NCBI GenBank assembly: GCA_030141605.1
Contig: JAQGDQ010000376.1
Span: 62,001 to 126,000 of the forward strand
From: Tubiluchus corallicola
Lineage: Eukaryota > Priapulida > Priapulimorpha > Priapulimorphida > Tubiluchidae
Direction of reading: 5' to 3'
Length of the DNA: 64,000 bases
The notes below the pieces were generated by a model that did no database searches, had not been told where the DNA came from, and saw only the letters and a list, made by a program, of their open reading frames with translations. Each line of letters begins with the position of its first letter. The stretch's first letter is position 1. The translations under genes were made by a program, and so were the position numbers. This document shows, piece after piece, positions 24,801 through 35,615 of this stretch.

Positions 24801-27800
24801 TAGTTATACTGCTAATGTTAACTTGAATGTTAAATTAAATAATGAAATCATAAGCGATCTCATCCATTAATTACAAGCTTGTTTACTCCAGCTATTAATT
24901 TCGTGAATTGTTTGACTGGTTCGTTTAGTCCATATGCATTATTTTTCTAGTCACAAATAGAGTCCACAAATTTTATTTGTTACATCACTAGCATTACCAA
25001 ACCAGCTAATCCATCAGTCCACATAGACTAAGTCTTCTTTAACATAGAAAAGCAAGAAGCTTAACAGTTGCACCAAAACACGAACAGAATGGTAAATAAA
25101 ATTAATAACCATTAGCTAATCACCAAAGAAAAAAATGCGTATAGTCACATATATCAGGTGGCATAAAAATGGGCAGAAGTTTTGATCACAACATTATAAG
25201 AAAATAACAAAATCTCTTGAAAATTACCAAACTGGTGTTACAGACACTTATGTATAAACGGCAAAAATTTTAGGTTATTCACATAGATTTTTCAAAAGAC
25301 AAAGAATGAAACAAGAAGCCAAAAAATAAATGCTGGAAAAAATTTGTGACAGTATTGTTAAACTTTGCAGCCAGTGCTCTGTGTCCATGATTTTCAACGT
25401 AAACTAGACGAAGGCGTTTCTTGAAACAGTTGGCACAGTTTCTCACTTCTTTAAGGGCATTTGGCCTCAGCACTCAACAAATTTTGCTTTTAGTTTAATT
25501 TCTCAACATCAAACAGCTGTGTGCAGCCGTCATACACTTTCTCTTTACGAGAATCCTAGATACCGTAGTCCAGACGAATAAGTCTCGTGATTCTGGTGGC
25601 CATTTGTCTTGATGCATGAATTCTGCTGTGTCCTCTTCAAGGAAAGTTCATATTTACAGGCTTGTATGACATGTAGCACCAGGTTGCTGAAAATGAAATC
25701 TTCTCATGGATACAGTCGATGAGTGTTGAGTAACAGACCATCGCGAAGTGCTATAATGTAAGGTTCCGAATTCACTTTTGCTGTCATTGTGTCAAGAAAG
25801 TGTTAAATAGTCAGTATAAAACGAAATGCATTATAAATTTCTTTCTACATTTTTAAGAAATAACTAACACAAAACAACACCAATTGATGATCTTGGAATA
25901 TTTTCTTTATAGTCTGCTGGATTTTTTAGTATATCACAAATTAGTGCAGCTGTTGTCTTGGAAAAATGAAATCGAATTTCGTTGAAATGATCTGTTTTTT
26001 GTTCACTGCACCTCTTTTATAACCTGTCTTATCCCTCATCCTCTAACAGATTTGCTGATTATTATTTTTCTGAAGAGTATAATGTTGAATCGAGAGCTGA
26101 TGGTGTTACCTGATAACCAAAAAACTTACATAATGACTTTTTCTAATAAAAAGAAATTTCCTAATATAATTTGGTAACTTGCTAATATAATCATCTAATC
26201 GCTCACCTTTCTGTCGTTATAGCCTTTCAAAAGCAGCCCTGTACTCTGATACCATGACATCAGACAACATCACACTATTTGCTTATCTTTCTCACTTATT
26301 TTTGAAATTTCCAATAACTGCATAGTACAAATTATTTCTGGAAGTTTAATGTCATCACGTTTCAATTCAGCCACCTTTTCTTCAAACTTGCTAATAAAAT
26401 CATCCGTATGTTCACCTTCTTGTCGTTGTTAAAAAGTAGCCCATTTCTGCGATACCACACTTAAATCTTCCTTTTTAAAAGTTTTATCTAATACTTCACT
26501 ATCTGATAAACTACTTCATCTGCAAATAAATCAATGTTCCTACTTCAAAGCACTGTTGTTAGTTTTTTTGCTATTCCTTTTTCTGTCACACTTTTCAGTT
26601 TTTCAAAAGGACTGTAGCTTCTCTCATCTTTAGGCTTTCCTCTTCTATTGCGTGCCTGTTACAAATTTACATGGTAACACCAATCAGCAAAATGCAATAT
26701 CCTTGTCATTGCTGTCTCTTCATAGAGTCCTGCCATTACCTGTTCATTATCACTCACCAATATTTAAATGTTTGTTTTTCATCAAATTGCTCTCTGGCAC
26801 CAGTGTCAAATAATCAATATAGAAAGAAATACATTGTAATCTTTTGTCTATATTATTAAAAAATAACTGTTACAAAGTCACACCAAAACAATTTTTGCTC
26901 CTCAAAGCCAGGAGCAATATGGGCTGTCATCTCGTATCTTTTTTATAATCCTATTCACAGAAGTCTTCTTCCACTTTTTGCCAGGGGAAATATTCGCAAA
27001 TTGACATGCCTCCCCATTTTCTTCTTGATAATGATTTATCCTTACCACTATGATATAAACTGGTTGGCTGCTGATTTCTCATTTTTTGCTGCTATTTTAC
27101 TGAGTGCTTCATGTTTTATAACGAGGCTCTTTTTCAATTGTTGACTAGCTGACATTTTCCAGTTTTTACAATTTTAAATTTTTCAGTCGCAACTTAAAAA
27201 CTACTAAAACTATAACCATTTAGCTACCACAGCCAAAAACTATGTATTGTAATTTCAAGTTGTAAAATTTTAACTTTGTGGGCACTTCCTCCTAATATTA
27301 TTGTGCTCCAAACTTTGCACATTTTTTGCATCACCCGATATACAGAGACATCACACCCATAGTGTAATAAATGCATTTAATAGATGATATAATTTTACTA
27401 GAGTTGTTGTGTGTGCAACTTGAACCATTTCTTTGATTACTACTTGCAAGTTAGGCAAAGCCTAATGTACTGTAAAATTTAAGACCCACCAATAAGAGTA
27501 CGTATCCGAGCTATTTCTTCCTTTTTGCGCTTTTGCCGTGCACTTTTATTTTGTTTTTCTATCCAGCGTCTCTCTTCCCGATTTTCCCCCTTTTCCTTAT
27601 CATCCTCATCCAGGTACGAAAACTCTCTCCACGAGTCAAAATCATACCTTCAAAATTCCAATAAAAAGTTATATGCTATCAGATTTTGTAATGGGACAAA
27701 GGGAATGTGACCTTGGTTATGAAAAATTAAGTAGTTATATTCCTTCCTCTTGCTATATTCTCTTTGAGGGCAGGTATACACATACCAAAGTGATCTGCAG

Positions 27801-30800
27801 CAGTTCAGTCTCATTCTTAGAACATTATCTTTGACAGCGAGCTAGATTCTAACCCTGTCACAATTTGTCTACAAACATTTACATCAGTTGTAGCCTTGTC
27901 AATGTGGTATGAGGTATGTCAAGGAAAAATATTATTATAAAAAATAAAATTTTTGTTGTTTGAAAAATATATAAAAGAAAAGCAAGACGAAGGCTTAAGT
28001 GATCCAATAACAAAAAACAAAAACAAGCAATAAAGACATGTACATGTTTCAAAACTTAAAGAGATGGTTAGCTTTGTAAATTTTTTAGCAAATACTATCT
28101 TACAGGTGAGTTATTTTATTTTATCGTAAAAGGTAATACTAACATTAACTATTAGTGAAACAATAACAAACTTCTAGGCATTTTCGTTATTTAACACTTG
28201 TTAAGGTTTGTGTTTTAAGACCTTATGTTGAATTTAAGCTAAGTTGCTCATCAATATTATGACAAGCAAATATTTTTTACAACACAAATACTGAAGAATT
28301 TCATTAATTTCAAACTTGCTCAATTTTAAATTTTACAAGCTCCACTTAGTCTGCAATATCAGTATTACAACTACAAAAAAATAGAAAAAGTAAATAAGGT
28401 AATGTACAAGTTTCAAAAGTACAAAACAAAATTGAAGAAACACTTAGAGTAAAAATTTGCTTACCAGAATGCATAAAACTGATCAACTTCTTCAAATGTT
28501 GAGTTTTCGTCTCCTAAATCAGGTGCAGGTTGTATTGTAGACCACCTAAAAAAATTACAGAAATGAAGAAAACTGCGATCGCAAATCCCTGTACACATAG
28601 CGTTGACTAACTTTTTCACTAAGTTGTTGATTTTAACTGGGCTTCATTGACTTGCACAATCGACAATAATTTCTTGTGGTGTGTTAATAAAACAGAATCT
28701 TGTAAATAAATAAATAGTTGTTCGTTATTGAGTACTAATATTAAATATTAGTTTTATTACCTGTACATGTACACATGTGCGAGCGCACACAAGTGCACAC
28801 CCTCATAAATAAGCACGCACTTATATTTAGAAACCAGTTTTCACAAAAGACACAATAAAAATCCATAATATGCAATCATTTTATAAGAATGCAGAACAAT
28901 CAACTAAATATACATTTCAACAATGATCTACAAGTGATTTCGCGTGGGAACATACCATACAGTATAGTACTGTGGAATTCACCTGGCTTCAGATGCTGAT
29001 TGGCCCCAATCCCATGGCTGTTAAACATTTCTACAATGTTTTTGCATGACCGTAGCAGTAACAGACCTGGGTGACTGCACTTAGTGCTTGCACAGTGTGC
29101 CGCCTAACCGTAGTGTTATAATACCAACTTCGTAAAGAAAGTCGAAAAACTGAACAAATTTTTAGAACATACAAATGTGCGTTAATTGAGTTCAAAATAG
29201 GTTTATACCTACATGAATCAACATGACTAATTAGGCCGACACATTTACTTACATAATATAGATACATAGCATGGTTCTAGCTAATTCTGTTACTTCTAGC
29301 ACGGTTAGTCTAGCGAACATTTTGTTAAACAATTACTCTTTGACAGGTAAGGTGGAATCATGAGAAATCCTGGTTCGGCATCCAGCAAGATTATACTATC
29401 ATGTTTTTGATCGACATAATCCAAAAATAGCACATATTCACAGTTGGGACTGGTACTAGGCTTAAGGGTGGTATTTAATGCATTTTTCATGCTTTTGGGA
29501 TTTTTTCCCCGAGGATCACATTCCTAGCTTAATGTGCTCTTCTGTTATTTACATTTGTGTACTGGATGTAATTATAGTTGCACTGAACAAACAGACAGGG
29601 TTAGGATTGTGGAACATTTGGGTAAAACTCTTCGAACAGGCTAACTTATAACTGGCCCTCCCAACTTGCCAATTTGCTATCTGTGAGCACTGCCAACAGG
29701 TAACCCGGCTATGTAATGTTTCAAATTTTAAAGCTGTGACAGGTTGCAGAAGCGGTAGTGATCTGCTTATCATGTGATTAGAGACGAAAATTCAAATCTG
29801 ACTCCCAGATCCCTAAAATTCTTCCAAAAGAATTACAGTCAAACCTCATTATAATGCTCCCCTTTATAATGCCAAGCTTGTTTAATCCCCAAATTTTTAG
29901 CAAAGTAAAATATCTATATTTGCATAGACATGCCTGTATTAATCCACCTTGTTATAATGCTAAACTCTATAATACTAACTCTTTTGCAGTTCCAAAGTAG
30001 GCGATATAGAGGTTTGACTGTATACTGTTTTGATTATAAATAAGATTCAATAATTCAAATGTTTCCTTGTGCAATTCAAAGTTACATATTTTCTAGTGAA
30101 CTGTTTGTTCTTTGTTGAAGATTAATTTTGAAGCATTTTGTTTATTTTTATTTTGATAGACAGGATAATAAATAATAAGTAAAAAGGAGTAATTTAGTCA
30201 TCGTTAACTAAATTAAAAAACACGATGACATAAAACAAAAAAATTACACTACAGTAACATAATACCAAAAATTATTGTTAAAATATAGTTTACCTGGCAT
30301 TTTGTTTAAATACATCCCTAAACACAACAAAAAAGTCATCTCTTGAAGTTGCACATATACGAGGAATATTATCATCAAATTCTGGATCTATGCTGTCATA
30401 CGAACGTCGCTTAATTGGATGTCCAAGTATTTCGTAAGCTATGAATAAAAAGACTCAATGAATATGCAGGAGGAACACATAGCAACACAATAACATAACA
30501 ATAAACCAGGGAAAAACAATACACAAGAAAAACAAAGTGATGTTTGGTTTTGTCTGTGTAAAATCCTTCTGCAGTAGGCGCTGTTTAATAGACTCTAGGT
30601 TACTAGAATCAATCACTTAATTGACTAAAAATGCCTGGTACAGATCGCTCCTATTCAAATGTATGCAAAATTGACTCAATATTTTTACTTCACATTCTTA
30701 AATACGACATTTTGCGAGACCAATCAGCTTTTACTACTTTTATGTTATCTTGGTTCGCATTTGTGCTCTATAATATATGTAGAAACAATCATATTACGTA

Positions 30801-33800
30801 CAGCAGGTATGTAAGTAGGTATGTTTAGCATGTGCTAATGTGCTAGTGTAGTATTGGTTTGAATACGTTACTCACTCTTCCACTGTAATTAACCTCGTTA
30901 CCCAAAAATTTGTGGAATCTAAACATTTAATCAATTGCCTAGCGGTTTCCTTTTGGACCTCTCACTGAAAATCATGCTTTCATGTTTAATCAGTTGACAG
31001 TCAAGGATAGAAGTACAATAATCAGCCAATATTCCTTGTGACTTACAAGAGTAAACATCATAGAGCAAATAAGAGCAGATAAAACTAAGTTAGAGTTAAG
31101 AAGAATAGAGTTAAGAAGTTCGAAAAATGGAGCATAACCGTAAAGACCTAACAGTTAAGGAATAACTGAAAATTATAGAGCAGTACGATAAACTCCTAAA
31201 GATGAGGCAGAGGTGTGCAGCAGTGCAGTTAAAAGTATCCCAAAGTACCCATGGCAGAATTTTGAGAAAATGATCTGAAATTGAACAGTCACCAAGCCAA
31301 AACAAGAATCTAGCATCCAAGAGGTGACGCACAGGCGAAGACTGTGAAGTACAGTCAGCACTAAAACTGTGATTTACAAATGCAAGAGAAAAAGGTTTAT
31401 GAGTGAATGGTCCTTTAATGCAACAGAAAGCAGGAGATTTGGCAAAGAAAATGTGAAAGGAGGACTTTGTTGCAACAGAGGGATGGCTTCATCGATACAG
31501 AAAGTGTGAACATCGTGTAACAAATGTACCCATGGTGAGGAAAAGGATGCTGATGTTCCAGCTGCTGAAAACTGGATAGAAGAATGGCTGAAAATTATCG
31601 CATGATATTCACCCAGTGATATTTACAACATGGAGGAAACCGGACTTTATTTTAGACTAGAGCTTTGCCTGAGCAGACTTTACTTATTCAGGAACAAAAA
31701 TGCAAAGGGGTGTAAGATTTCAATAGAATGTGTGATAGCTCTATGCTGTGTAAGCATGTCAGCAAGGAAGGAAAAACTGCTGGATGATTGGTAGAAGCAA
31801 GAATCCACGATGTTTTAGAGATTATCATGCAAACATGAATGCTTGGATGGCAGCTGCAATGTTTAATGAATGGTTAGAGAAATGGAATGTGAGCTTAAAG
31901 CGAAACGTTATTTTACAGGTAGACAAATGCACAGCCCATGTAGTCAGCACTTCACCGAGACATATTAAAGTTGTGTTTTTACCAACATCACCTCACCACT
32001 CATTCAGTGTGTGATCAAGGCATTATTCGAACACTGAAGGCATACTATACAAAAGAAATACGGGCGATGGTTTTAGAAGCAATGGATTTGGACAATGCAG
32101 CTAATCACTTGGCTAAAAAAACCAGCCTCTCCAACACACTGCATTTATTGGCTATGTCAGGGAGCAATGTCAGTGAACACACAATTCAGAACTGTTTCAG
32201 TCACGCCCGATTCACTTGTGTGAATAAAACTGATAACGAATATCTGGTAAGAGCCGCAGCGAATTTCAAACCTGGGCGCATGCGCCATTGCAATTTAGAG
32301 CTGGAGGTCAAAGATTATTGGTAACTTTACTTATTTAATATAGTATCCACTCATTTGGTTAATAACATCAGTATCAGATAAGCTGATAGTTGAATTAAAT
32401 TGTAGGACTAATATTAATGTAAATTTAACACCATACTCTTACCTGAAAAATATAACTAAACAGCAGGCGTAGTCGGTTTCTGCTAATAATAATGAAAATA
32501 ATAATTAATATTAGTACCTCGCGTGATGCAAGTAAAGTAATCATCATCTTTGTTAGTAGCTGTATTTGCCCGTTTATCAGGATGGTGATAAAGCACTTTC
32601 CTTTTATCTGTCAGAAGAAAAAATGATTCATCTTTAAAGAAATAATTAGTGAGAATCAATCCAATAAAGAAGCAAACAAAAATACAACCCATAAAAGTAA
32701 TGAAGGAAATGAAGGAAGTAATAATGAATGATACAAATAAATATACTCCTAACAAACGACATTTTTATTATACCTCGAAAAATTGGAATTAGCAAAAAAG
32801 TAGAGAATGCATCATATAATTTTTTCTTACATGCTTTTTTAATATCTTCTTCAGTTGCTTTGTATCTTAAATGATGTAGTCCAAGCACCATGTAATGATC
32901 CTGGTCCTGCAAAACTATATCTATCATTATAAAAATTAACAAACAAAAAAGGTAGAATCCAAAAAGAACAAGACAATTTTTCAAATAATGCCTTGTTTGT
33001 CCTGTGGTATAAAATATACTCTAGTAATTGCCACACTTACATTTAAACATTAGCCTAAAAAATTATTTAAGATCTATAAACGCAGCTAGCAATGAAGTAA
33101 TCATTGCAAACATTTTTTAACAACTAGCTCTTTTCTGTTTGTCTCGCACACATTTGCAAAAGTGAAGCATCTTACAATAAGGTATCGATGTGTGAAGAGA
33201 TATGAATTAAGATACCTGCAATTGTTAGGTTTAAAATCTAAAATTTCAAATTGATATCTGGTTAAGGCCCGATTTTACAAGGCTGCCACGATGTCCTAGT
33301 TAGGTTGCATAGTTATTCATCTGTTACAGAACCTATTTATTAAGCAAACCATTTCCAACATACAGCTGATCTTCCACATCTACGTAGATACATGTATGGC
33401 GAGCACGTACAAAGTCAAATTACACTGTCAAAATAGAAACTCTTCAACGTAAGCCATTATTTAAAAAAATATGTGCTTTAAACTGAAAAAGATAATTTAA
33501 ACACTAAGTCATTTTGCACAATTGGGTAATGTTTTCTTTAAGAATGTACACAGGCTATACAAAATTAACATAAAAAGTTATAAGAATAACTGTAAAAAAC
33601 TGCAGATGCACTGCGATAACAGTAAACTAAAGATATAATCAAATACAATTAACATGATTCGGCTTATAACAACTCTCAGCAGTACTTATGATTATTTTAT
33701 TGAGTTCGTGCCAAGGTTACGATAAAGTCTTTGTAATCACATATGGGTACTACGAGACTTATTACTTATTGCGGGACAGGCAGTGGTTTTATAAATAATG

Positions 33801-35615
33801 GTGGTTTTATTATGCAATGGCCAATTGTAAGCGTGTGTATTTGGCAAAGTACAATACATAAACACTTTACCCTAATTAATGTAATATACACCACACATAT
33901 GTGTGCAAGTTGTTCACTTGCACCACTTTTATTGTGGAAATCTGTTCTGTAAAAACGTGTATTAATTGGTTGTCAATTTTAGCTACATAAAGTGAAATTT
34001 CATCATTCATCTTTCAAACCAAGGCAAGTAGACACTAACATCTCAGCTGCTTCCTGCTGGTTACAGAGTTGCAGCCCTTTAAATGTATCTAACAATTCTA
34101 AGTTCGCCATACATCTAACTCCTTCTGTTTCTGTTTTCCTGGCATAATTTAAAACATGCCTTGGAAACTTGCATAACTTGAAAAACTACCAAAAATACAT
34201 TTTATTTTGTCATTTTGCCTTAGTTTTATCGCATATTCTTGCAAAATAAGGCCTCATTAAATTAAATTGTACACTGTTTGTTAACCAAACTTTCTTAACA
34301 ATGGTTTCTATGATAACAATGTAATTCTGGACCGTGTCTAAATGGTTCTAAAATACAGCTGATTTTATTATCGCGGTGTCATTAAGCAGCGAGTACTGTT
34401 TTACGAAACCTTGTCTTGTATGACATTTTCCTAAAGTCCTGCCATAGCTTTAACATAAAGAAACACTTGTAATACGATTTCTGCTGGCCTGTCTAGACAC
34501 TCTTCACTTGTTGCCATGGTGGGACTAGCTTAGCTGACTAAGCCCGTTATGCATCATGAGGAAAGATTGCAAGACGTTTACAGAAGCAGCGTTCAGTCAG
34601 ATATTCAACATTCAGTGCAAAGTTTAAAAATGACTTCATTACAAATTGCTCTTGTAAAAATCCAAAACAGATTAAAATTTGTTCACACAATAAAATATAA
34701 GTGATAAAACTTATGGAAACTTATGCCGGTTAATTACAGCACATTTTAAGTTTGATTTTTTCCAGGTTAAAAATTTAATAATTTAAATTAATCACAGAAG
34801 TAAGTCTGGTTTCAAGTCCTAAAAAAGTGTTACAGACTTTGTCTAGGCTAACTAATTATTATACTGAATATAGTGCTTGTAAATCACTGTTGTTGTAATA
34901 CCAATAGCTGCCTGTGCACAGTCAAATTGTCGACTTCTGAAAACTTTATCGTTTAAATTACCTATAATTGTTACTGCCTGTCTTCCTATCTGTAATCAGC
35001 TAAAAATAAATGCATACTGTAAAAAATCTGTCTGCGACAAAACTGTCTGAAATAAATTGTTGTAGACAAAATTTTCTCGCACAATGTAGCTTTTGTATGA
35101 AGTAATCTGTGTCAGATAAAGTAACAAGTCATGTAGTAAACATTTACCAGATGATACATGGTAATATCACAGCTTTTTATTGGTCTGATCCGACTTTGTC
35201 TGATGCAAATTGCTGCACACAAGCTGGGTAAACAGGGTTAAATAAACTTAAATTATGTTCACTGATCAAAAGTAAACTGATATACAGCTAAATAAACCCT
35301 TGTACAGAGCGGCAACCATTATTATTACCTATTATGATACCAAAGCAGATTTCATTTGGTTATTAGTTTGCAGTGATAATACATTCGAAAGTACAACCTT
35401 CCAATCTTTTGGATTTAAACTTTGCAAATATCCAAGTTCTTCGTCTGTTGCAGCTCCCCCTTCTTCAGCTTCATCATCATCATCTTCTGCAAGGCTTTCG
35501 AAGGAACTGTCTAAAAGACTCTGGTGAGAAATTCGGGAGTGTACACGATGACGACGACGCAAACAATGAGCTTCAAACCAACGTCCAACGGGTTCGACAA
35601 CTTTAATTTGAGGTA
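18809..35615 (-). CDS. DNAJC2: DNAJC2 / MPP11 / zuotin-related factor (first exon not found)
   Basis: Coding exons in transcript order are 35615-35398, 32906-32831, 32607-32518, 30438-30294, 28545-28465, 27647-27490, 24688-24498, 23105-22863, 22394-22225, 21319-21219, 20778-20671, 20223-20057 and 18874-18809. All splice sites are GT-AG, phases match, and about 603 residues result (human protein about 621). Order of domains: [10 protein letters not shown] motif, J domain with HPD, zuotin-homology region, charged helical region, SANT1, SANT2. The family pairs with the Hsp70-like HSPA14 as the ribosome-associated complex at the peptide exit tunnel, and in animals also acts in chromatin through the SANT domains. 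Roughly 20 N-terminal residues and the start codon are missing; the first exon should lie above 35615. Confidence 0.96.
18875..20056 (-). other. DNAJC2: DNAJC2 intron with an AGATCTACGTC minisatellite
   Basis: The only structure seen is the short repeat at 19492-19543; the rest is unremarkable AT-rich intron. Confidence 0.75.
19492..19543. repeat. 11-bp minisatellite AGATCTACGTC
   Basis: Four to five copies of AGATCTAC(A/G)TC sit in tandem, one with a 2-bp insertion. Each copy carries the palindrome AGATCT. Confidence 0.9.
20057..20223 (-). CDS. DNAJC2: DNAJC2 exon: second SANT domain
   Basis: It encodes [18 protein letters not shown], then [20 protein letters not shown] and MKRYK. The three SANT tryptophan/aromatic positions and the [12 protein letters not shown] end are near-identical to animal DNAJC2 ([12 protein letters not shown] in human). 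Confidence 0.97.
20671..20778 (-). CDS. DNAJC2: DNAJC2 exon: linker between SANT domains
   Basis: It encodes [20 protein letters not shown], then [13 protein letters not shown]. It aligns with DDINKKAFDKFKKEHG...ATPSERFEG of human DNAJC2. Confidence 0.94.
21219..21319 (-). CDS. DNAJC2: DNAJC2 exon: end of first SANT domain
   Basis: It encodes [20 protein letters not shown] then [13 protein letters not shown]. This matches RWEVIANYMNIHSSS...KDVIGKAKSLQK. It begins in phase 2, completing the Arg codon from the upstream exon. Confidence 0.95.
22225..22394 (-). CDS. DNAJC2: DNAJC2 exon: start of first SANT domain
   Basis: A charged helix ([20 protein letters not shown]) leads into [20 protein letters not shown] and GTNDR. 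The SANT core and the LFPAGTN signature are diagnostic of the family. Confidence 0.97.
22863..23105 (-). CDS. DNAJC2: DNAJC2 exon: helical middle domain
   Basis: It encodes [20 protein letters not shown], then [20 protein letters not shown]. It corresponds to the LAKKEKDIQKK...KLCDRLELASLQCLNE region of human DNAJC2, C-terminal to the charged region. Confidence 0.95.
23279..23350. repeat. 36-bp tandem duplication
   Basis: CCTGCCAATGACAATT(C/T)TCCTAACAAA(G/A)TTAAC is present twice back to back with only a few differences. Confidence 0.95.
23671..23720. repeat. perfect inverted repeat, 22-bp arms, 6-nt loop
   Basis: AGATTTTGCTATAGCAAGTG plus TG is followed by ATATAG and then the exact reverse complement of the arm. 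Inside each arm GCTATAGC is itself palindromic. It could be a tiny MITE remnant or a hairpin-forming intronic RNA. There are no flanking hairpin extensions. Confidence 0.9.
24498..24688 (-). CDS. DNAJC2: DNAJC2 exon: charged helical region
   Basis: It encodes [20 protein letters not shown] and then a Glu/Arg/Lys/Ala-rich helix ending EEEEEAKAQ. It matches DNAYSCDPRIKKFKEEEK of human. This highly charged helix contacts the ribosome in the RAC complex. Confidence 0.96.
25330..25810 (-). pseudogene. mariner-like transposase, C-terminal DDE part, frame-broken
   Basis: Read across several frames, the minus strand shows [41 protein letters not shown] and [15 protein letters not shown] in order. 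These recall the mariner motifs QQDGAPCHTS, KDEWPPxSPD, LKxKVYEG and the C-terminal RLxxxIxxxGGH. Stops and frameshifts separate them, so it is dead. It probably belongs with the N-terminal piece at 26900-27155. Confidence 0.7.
26190..26660 (-). pseudogene. retroelement gag-like fragment, frame-broken
   Basis: Minus-strand frames show [30 protein letters not shown], then a [17 protein letters not shown] stretch and EKDKQIV. The pattern (short, Glu-rich, DxFIxxFExxxxxLK, LPxxxxxxxLLxxxxIS) resembles gag-type domains of LTR retroelements in invertebrates. This is from family memory, with no database check. Stops interrupt it. Downstream, [18 protein letters not shown] follows in another frame. 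Confidence 0.5.
26900..27155 (-). pseudogene. mariner-like transposase, N-terminal helix-turn-helix part, frame-broken
   Basis: An ATG at 27155 opens about 37 codons ([20 protein letters not shown]..). After a stop/frameshift it continues as [20 protein letters not shown], which resembles the (F)PxKxWxxxSxNRLLKKIRE helix-turn-helix of mariner-type transposases. It is in the same orientation as the DDE piece 1.1 kb further on. Confidence 0.55.
27490..27647 (-). CDS. DNAJC2: DNAJC2 exon: zuotin-homology region
   Basis: It encodes [20 protein letters not shown], then [20 protein letters not shown]. It is close to [20 protein letters not shown] and [21 protein letters not shown] of human. The basic end is the ribosome-binding segment of the family. 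Confidence 0.97.
28465..28545 (-). CDS. DNAJC2: DNAJC2 exon: zuotin-homology region, small exon
   Basis: It encodes [20 protein letters not shown] then DQFYAFW. It aligns with [28 protein letters not shown]. Both flanking phases agree with the neighbouring exons. Confidence 0.95.
29836..30020. mobile_element. short pogo/Tigger-like MITE
   Basis: CAGTCAAACCTC at the left and GAGGTTTGACTG at the right are perfect inverted ends, with TA flanks at 29834-29835 and 30021-30022. The interior has repeated TATAATGC words. It is 185 bp, non-coding, and belongs to the same broad TIR class as the element at 3623. Confidence 0.9.
30294..30438 (-). CDS. DNAJC2: DNAJC2 exon: J domain end and zuotin-homology region
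   Basis: It encodes [20 protein letters not shown], then [16 protein letters not shown]. It corresponds to [20 protein letters not shown] and DNFFEVFTPVFERNSR of human DNAJC2. It is well preserved, with no stops. Confidence 0.97.
30439..32517 (-). other. DNAJC2: DNAJC2 intron hosting a dead Tigger-like transposase
   Basis: The transposase remnant at about 31100-32330 lies on the opposite strand to the host gene. The flanks are AT-rich and no clear terminal repeats were identified. Confidence 0.75.
31100..32330 (+). pseudogene. Tigger/pogo-like DDE transposase, frame-broken
   Basis: Plus-strand frames together show RKDLTVKE and [11 protein letters not shown] (N-terminal HTH), [26 protein letters not shown] (CENP-B-type HTH), then [44 protein letters not shown] and [13 protein letters not shown] (DDE core). 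These are hallmarks of Tigger/pogo transposases. Many stops and at least two frameshifts (for example between 31970 and 32014) make it inactive. It lies about 1.1 kb from the MITE at 29836, which has Tigger-like ends. Confidence 0.88.
32518..32607 (-). CDS. DNAJC2: DNAJC2 exon: J domain with HPD motif
   Basis: It encodes [20 protein letters not shown], then DDYFTCITR. The HPD tripeptide that stimulates Hsp70 ATPase is intact. The NDYFTCITK-type end is specific to DNAJC2. Confidence 0.97.
32831..32906 (-). CDS. DNAJC2: DNAJC2 exon: J domain start
   Basis: It encodes [20 protein letters not shown] then DIKKA. It matches [25 protein letters not shown] of human DNAJC2. It begins in phase 0 directly after DWK of the upstream exon. 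Confidence 0.97.
32907..35397 (-). other. DNAJC2: DNAJC2 intron, nothing recognised
   Basis: 2.5 kb of AT-rich sequence with only short ORFs and no recognisable element. Confidence 0.6.
35398..35615 (-). CDS. DNAJC2: DNAJC2 exon: N-terminal region
   Basis: It encodes [20 protein letters not shown], then an acidic Asp/Glu run and LNPKDWK before [16 protein letters not shown] and DPKDWK match human DNAJC2 exactly in place. It starts in phase 1, so a coding exon upstream must supply one base and the start codon. Confidence 0.95.

Larger units (their letters stand above)
24689..27489 (-). other. DNAJC2: DNAJC2 intron filled with decayed mobile elements
   Basis: Minus-strand remnants of a mariner-like transposase (25330-25810 and 26900-27155) flank a gag-like segment (26190-26660). 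See the separate entries. Confidence 0.75.
27648..30293 (-). other. DNAJC2: DNAJC2 introns around the 28465-28545 exon, with one MITE
   Basis: Apart from the 81-bp exon, this holds a short pogo/Tigger-like MITE (29836-30020) and otherwise unremarkable AT-rich sequence. Short ORFs here match nothing. Confidence 0.7.

Noticed and set aside
35300-35606. plus-strand ORFs with Ser/His runs
   Set aside because: Shadows of the DNAJC2 N-terminal exon on the other strand; the runs are antisense of its acidic tract.
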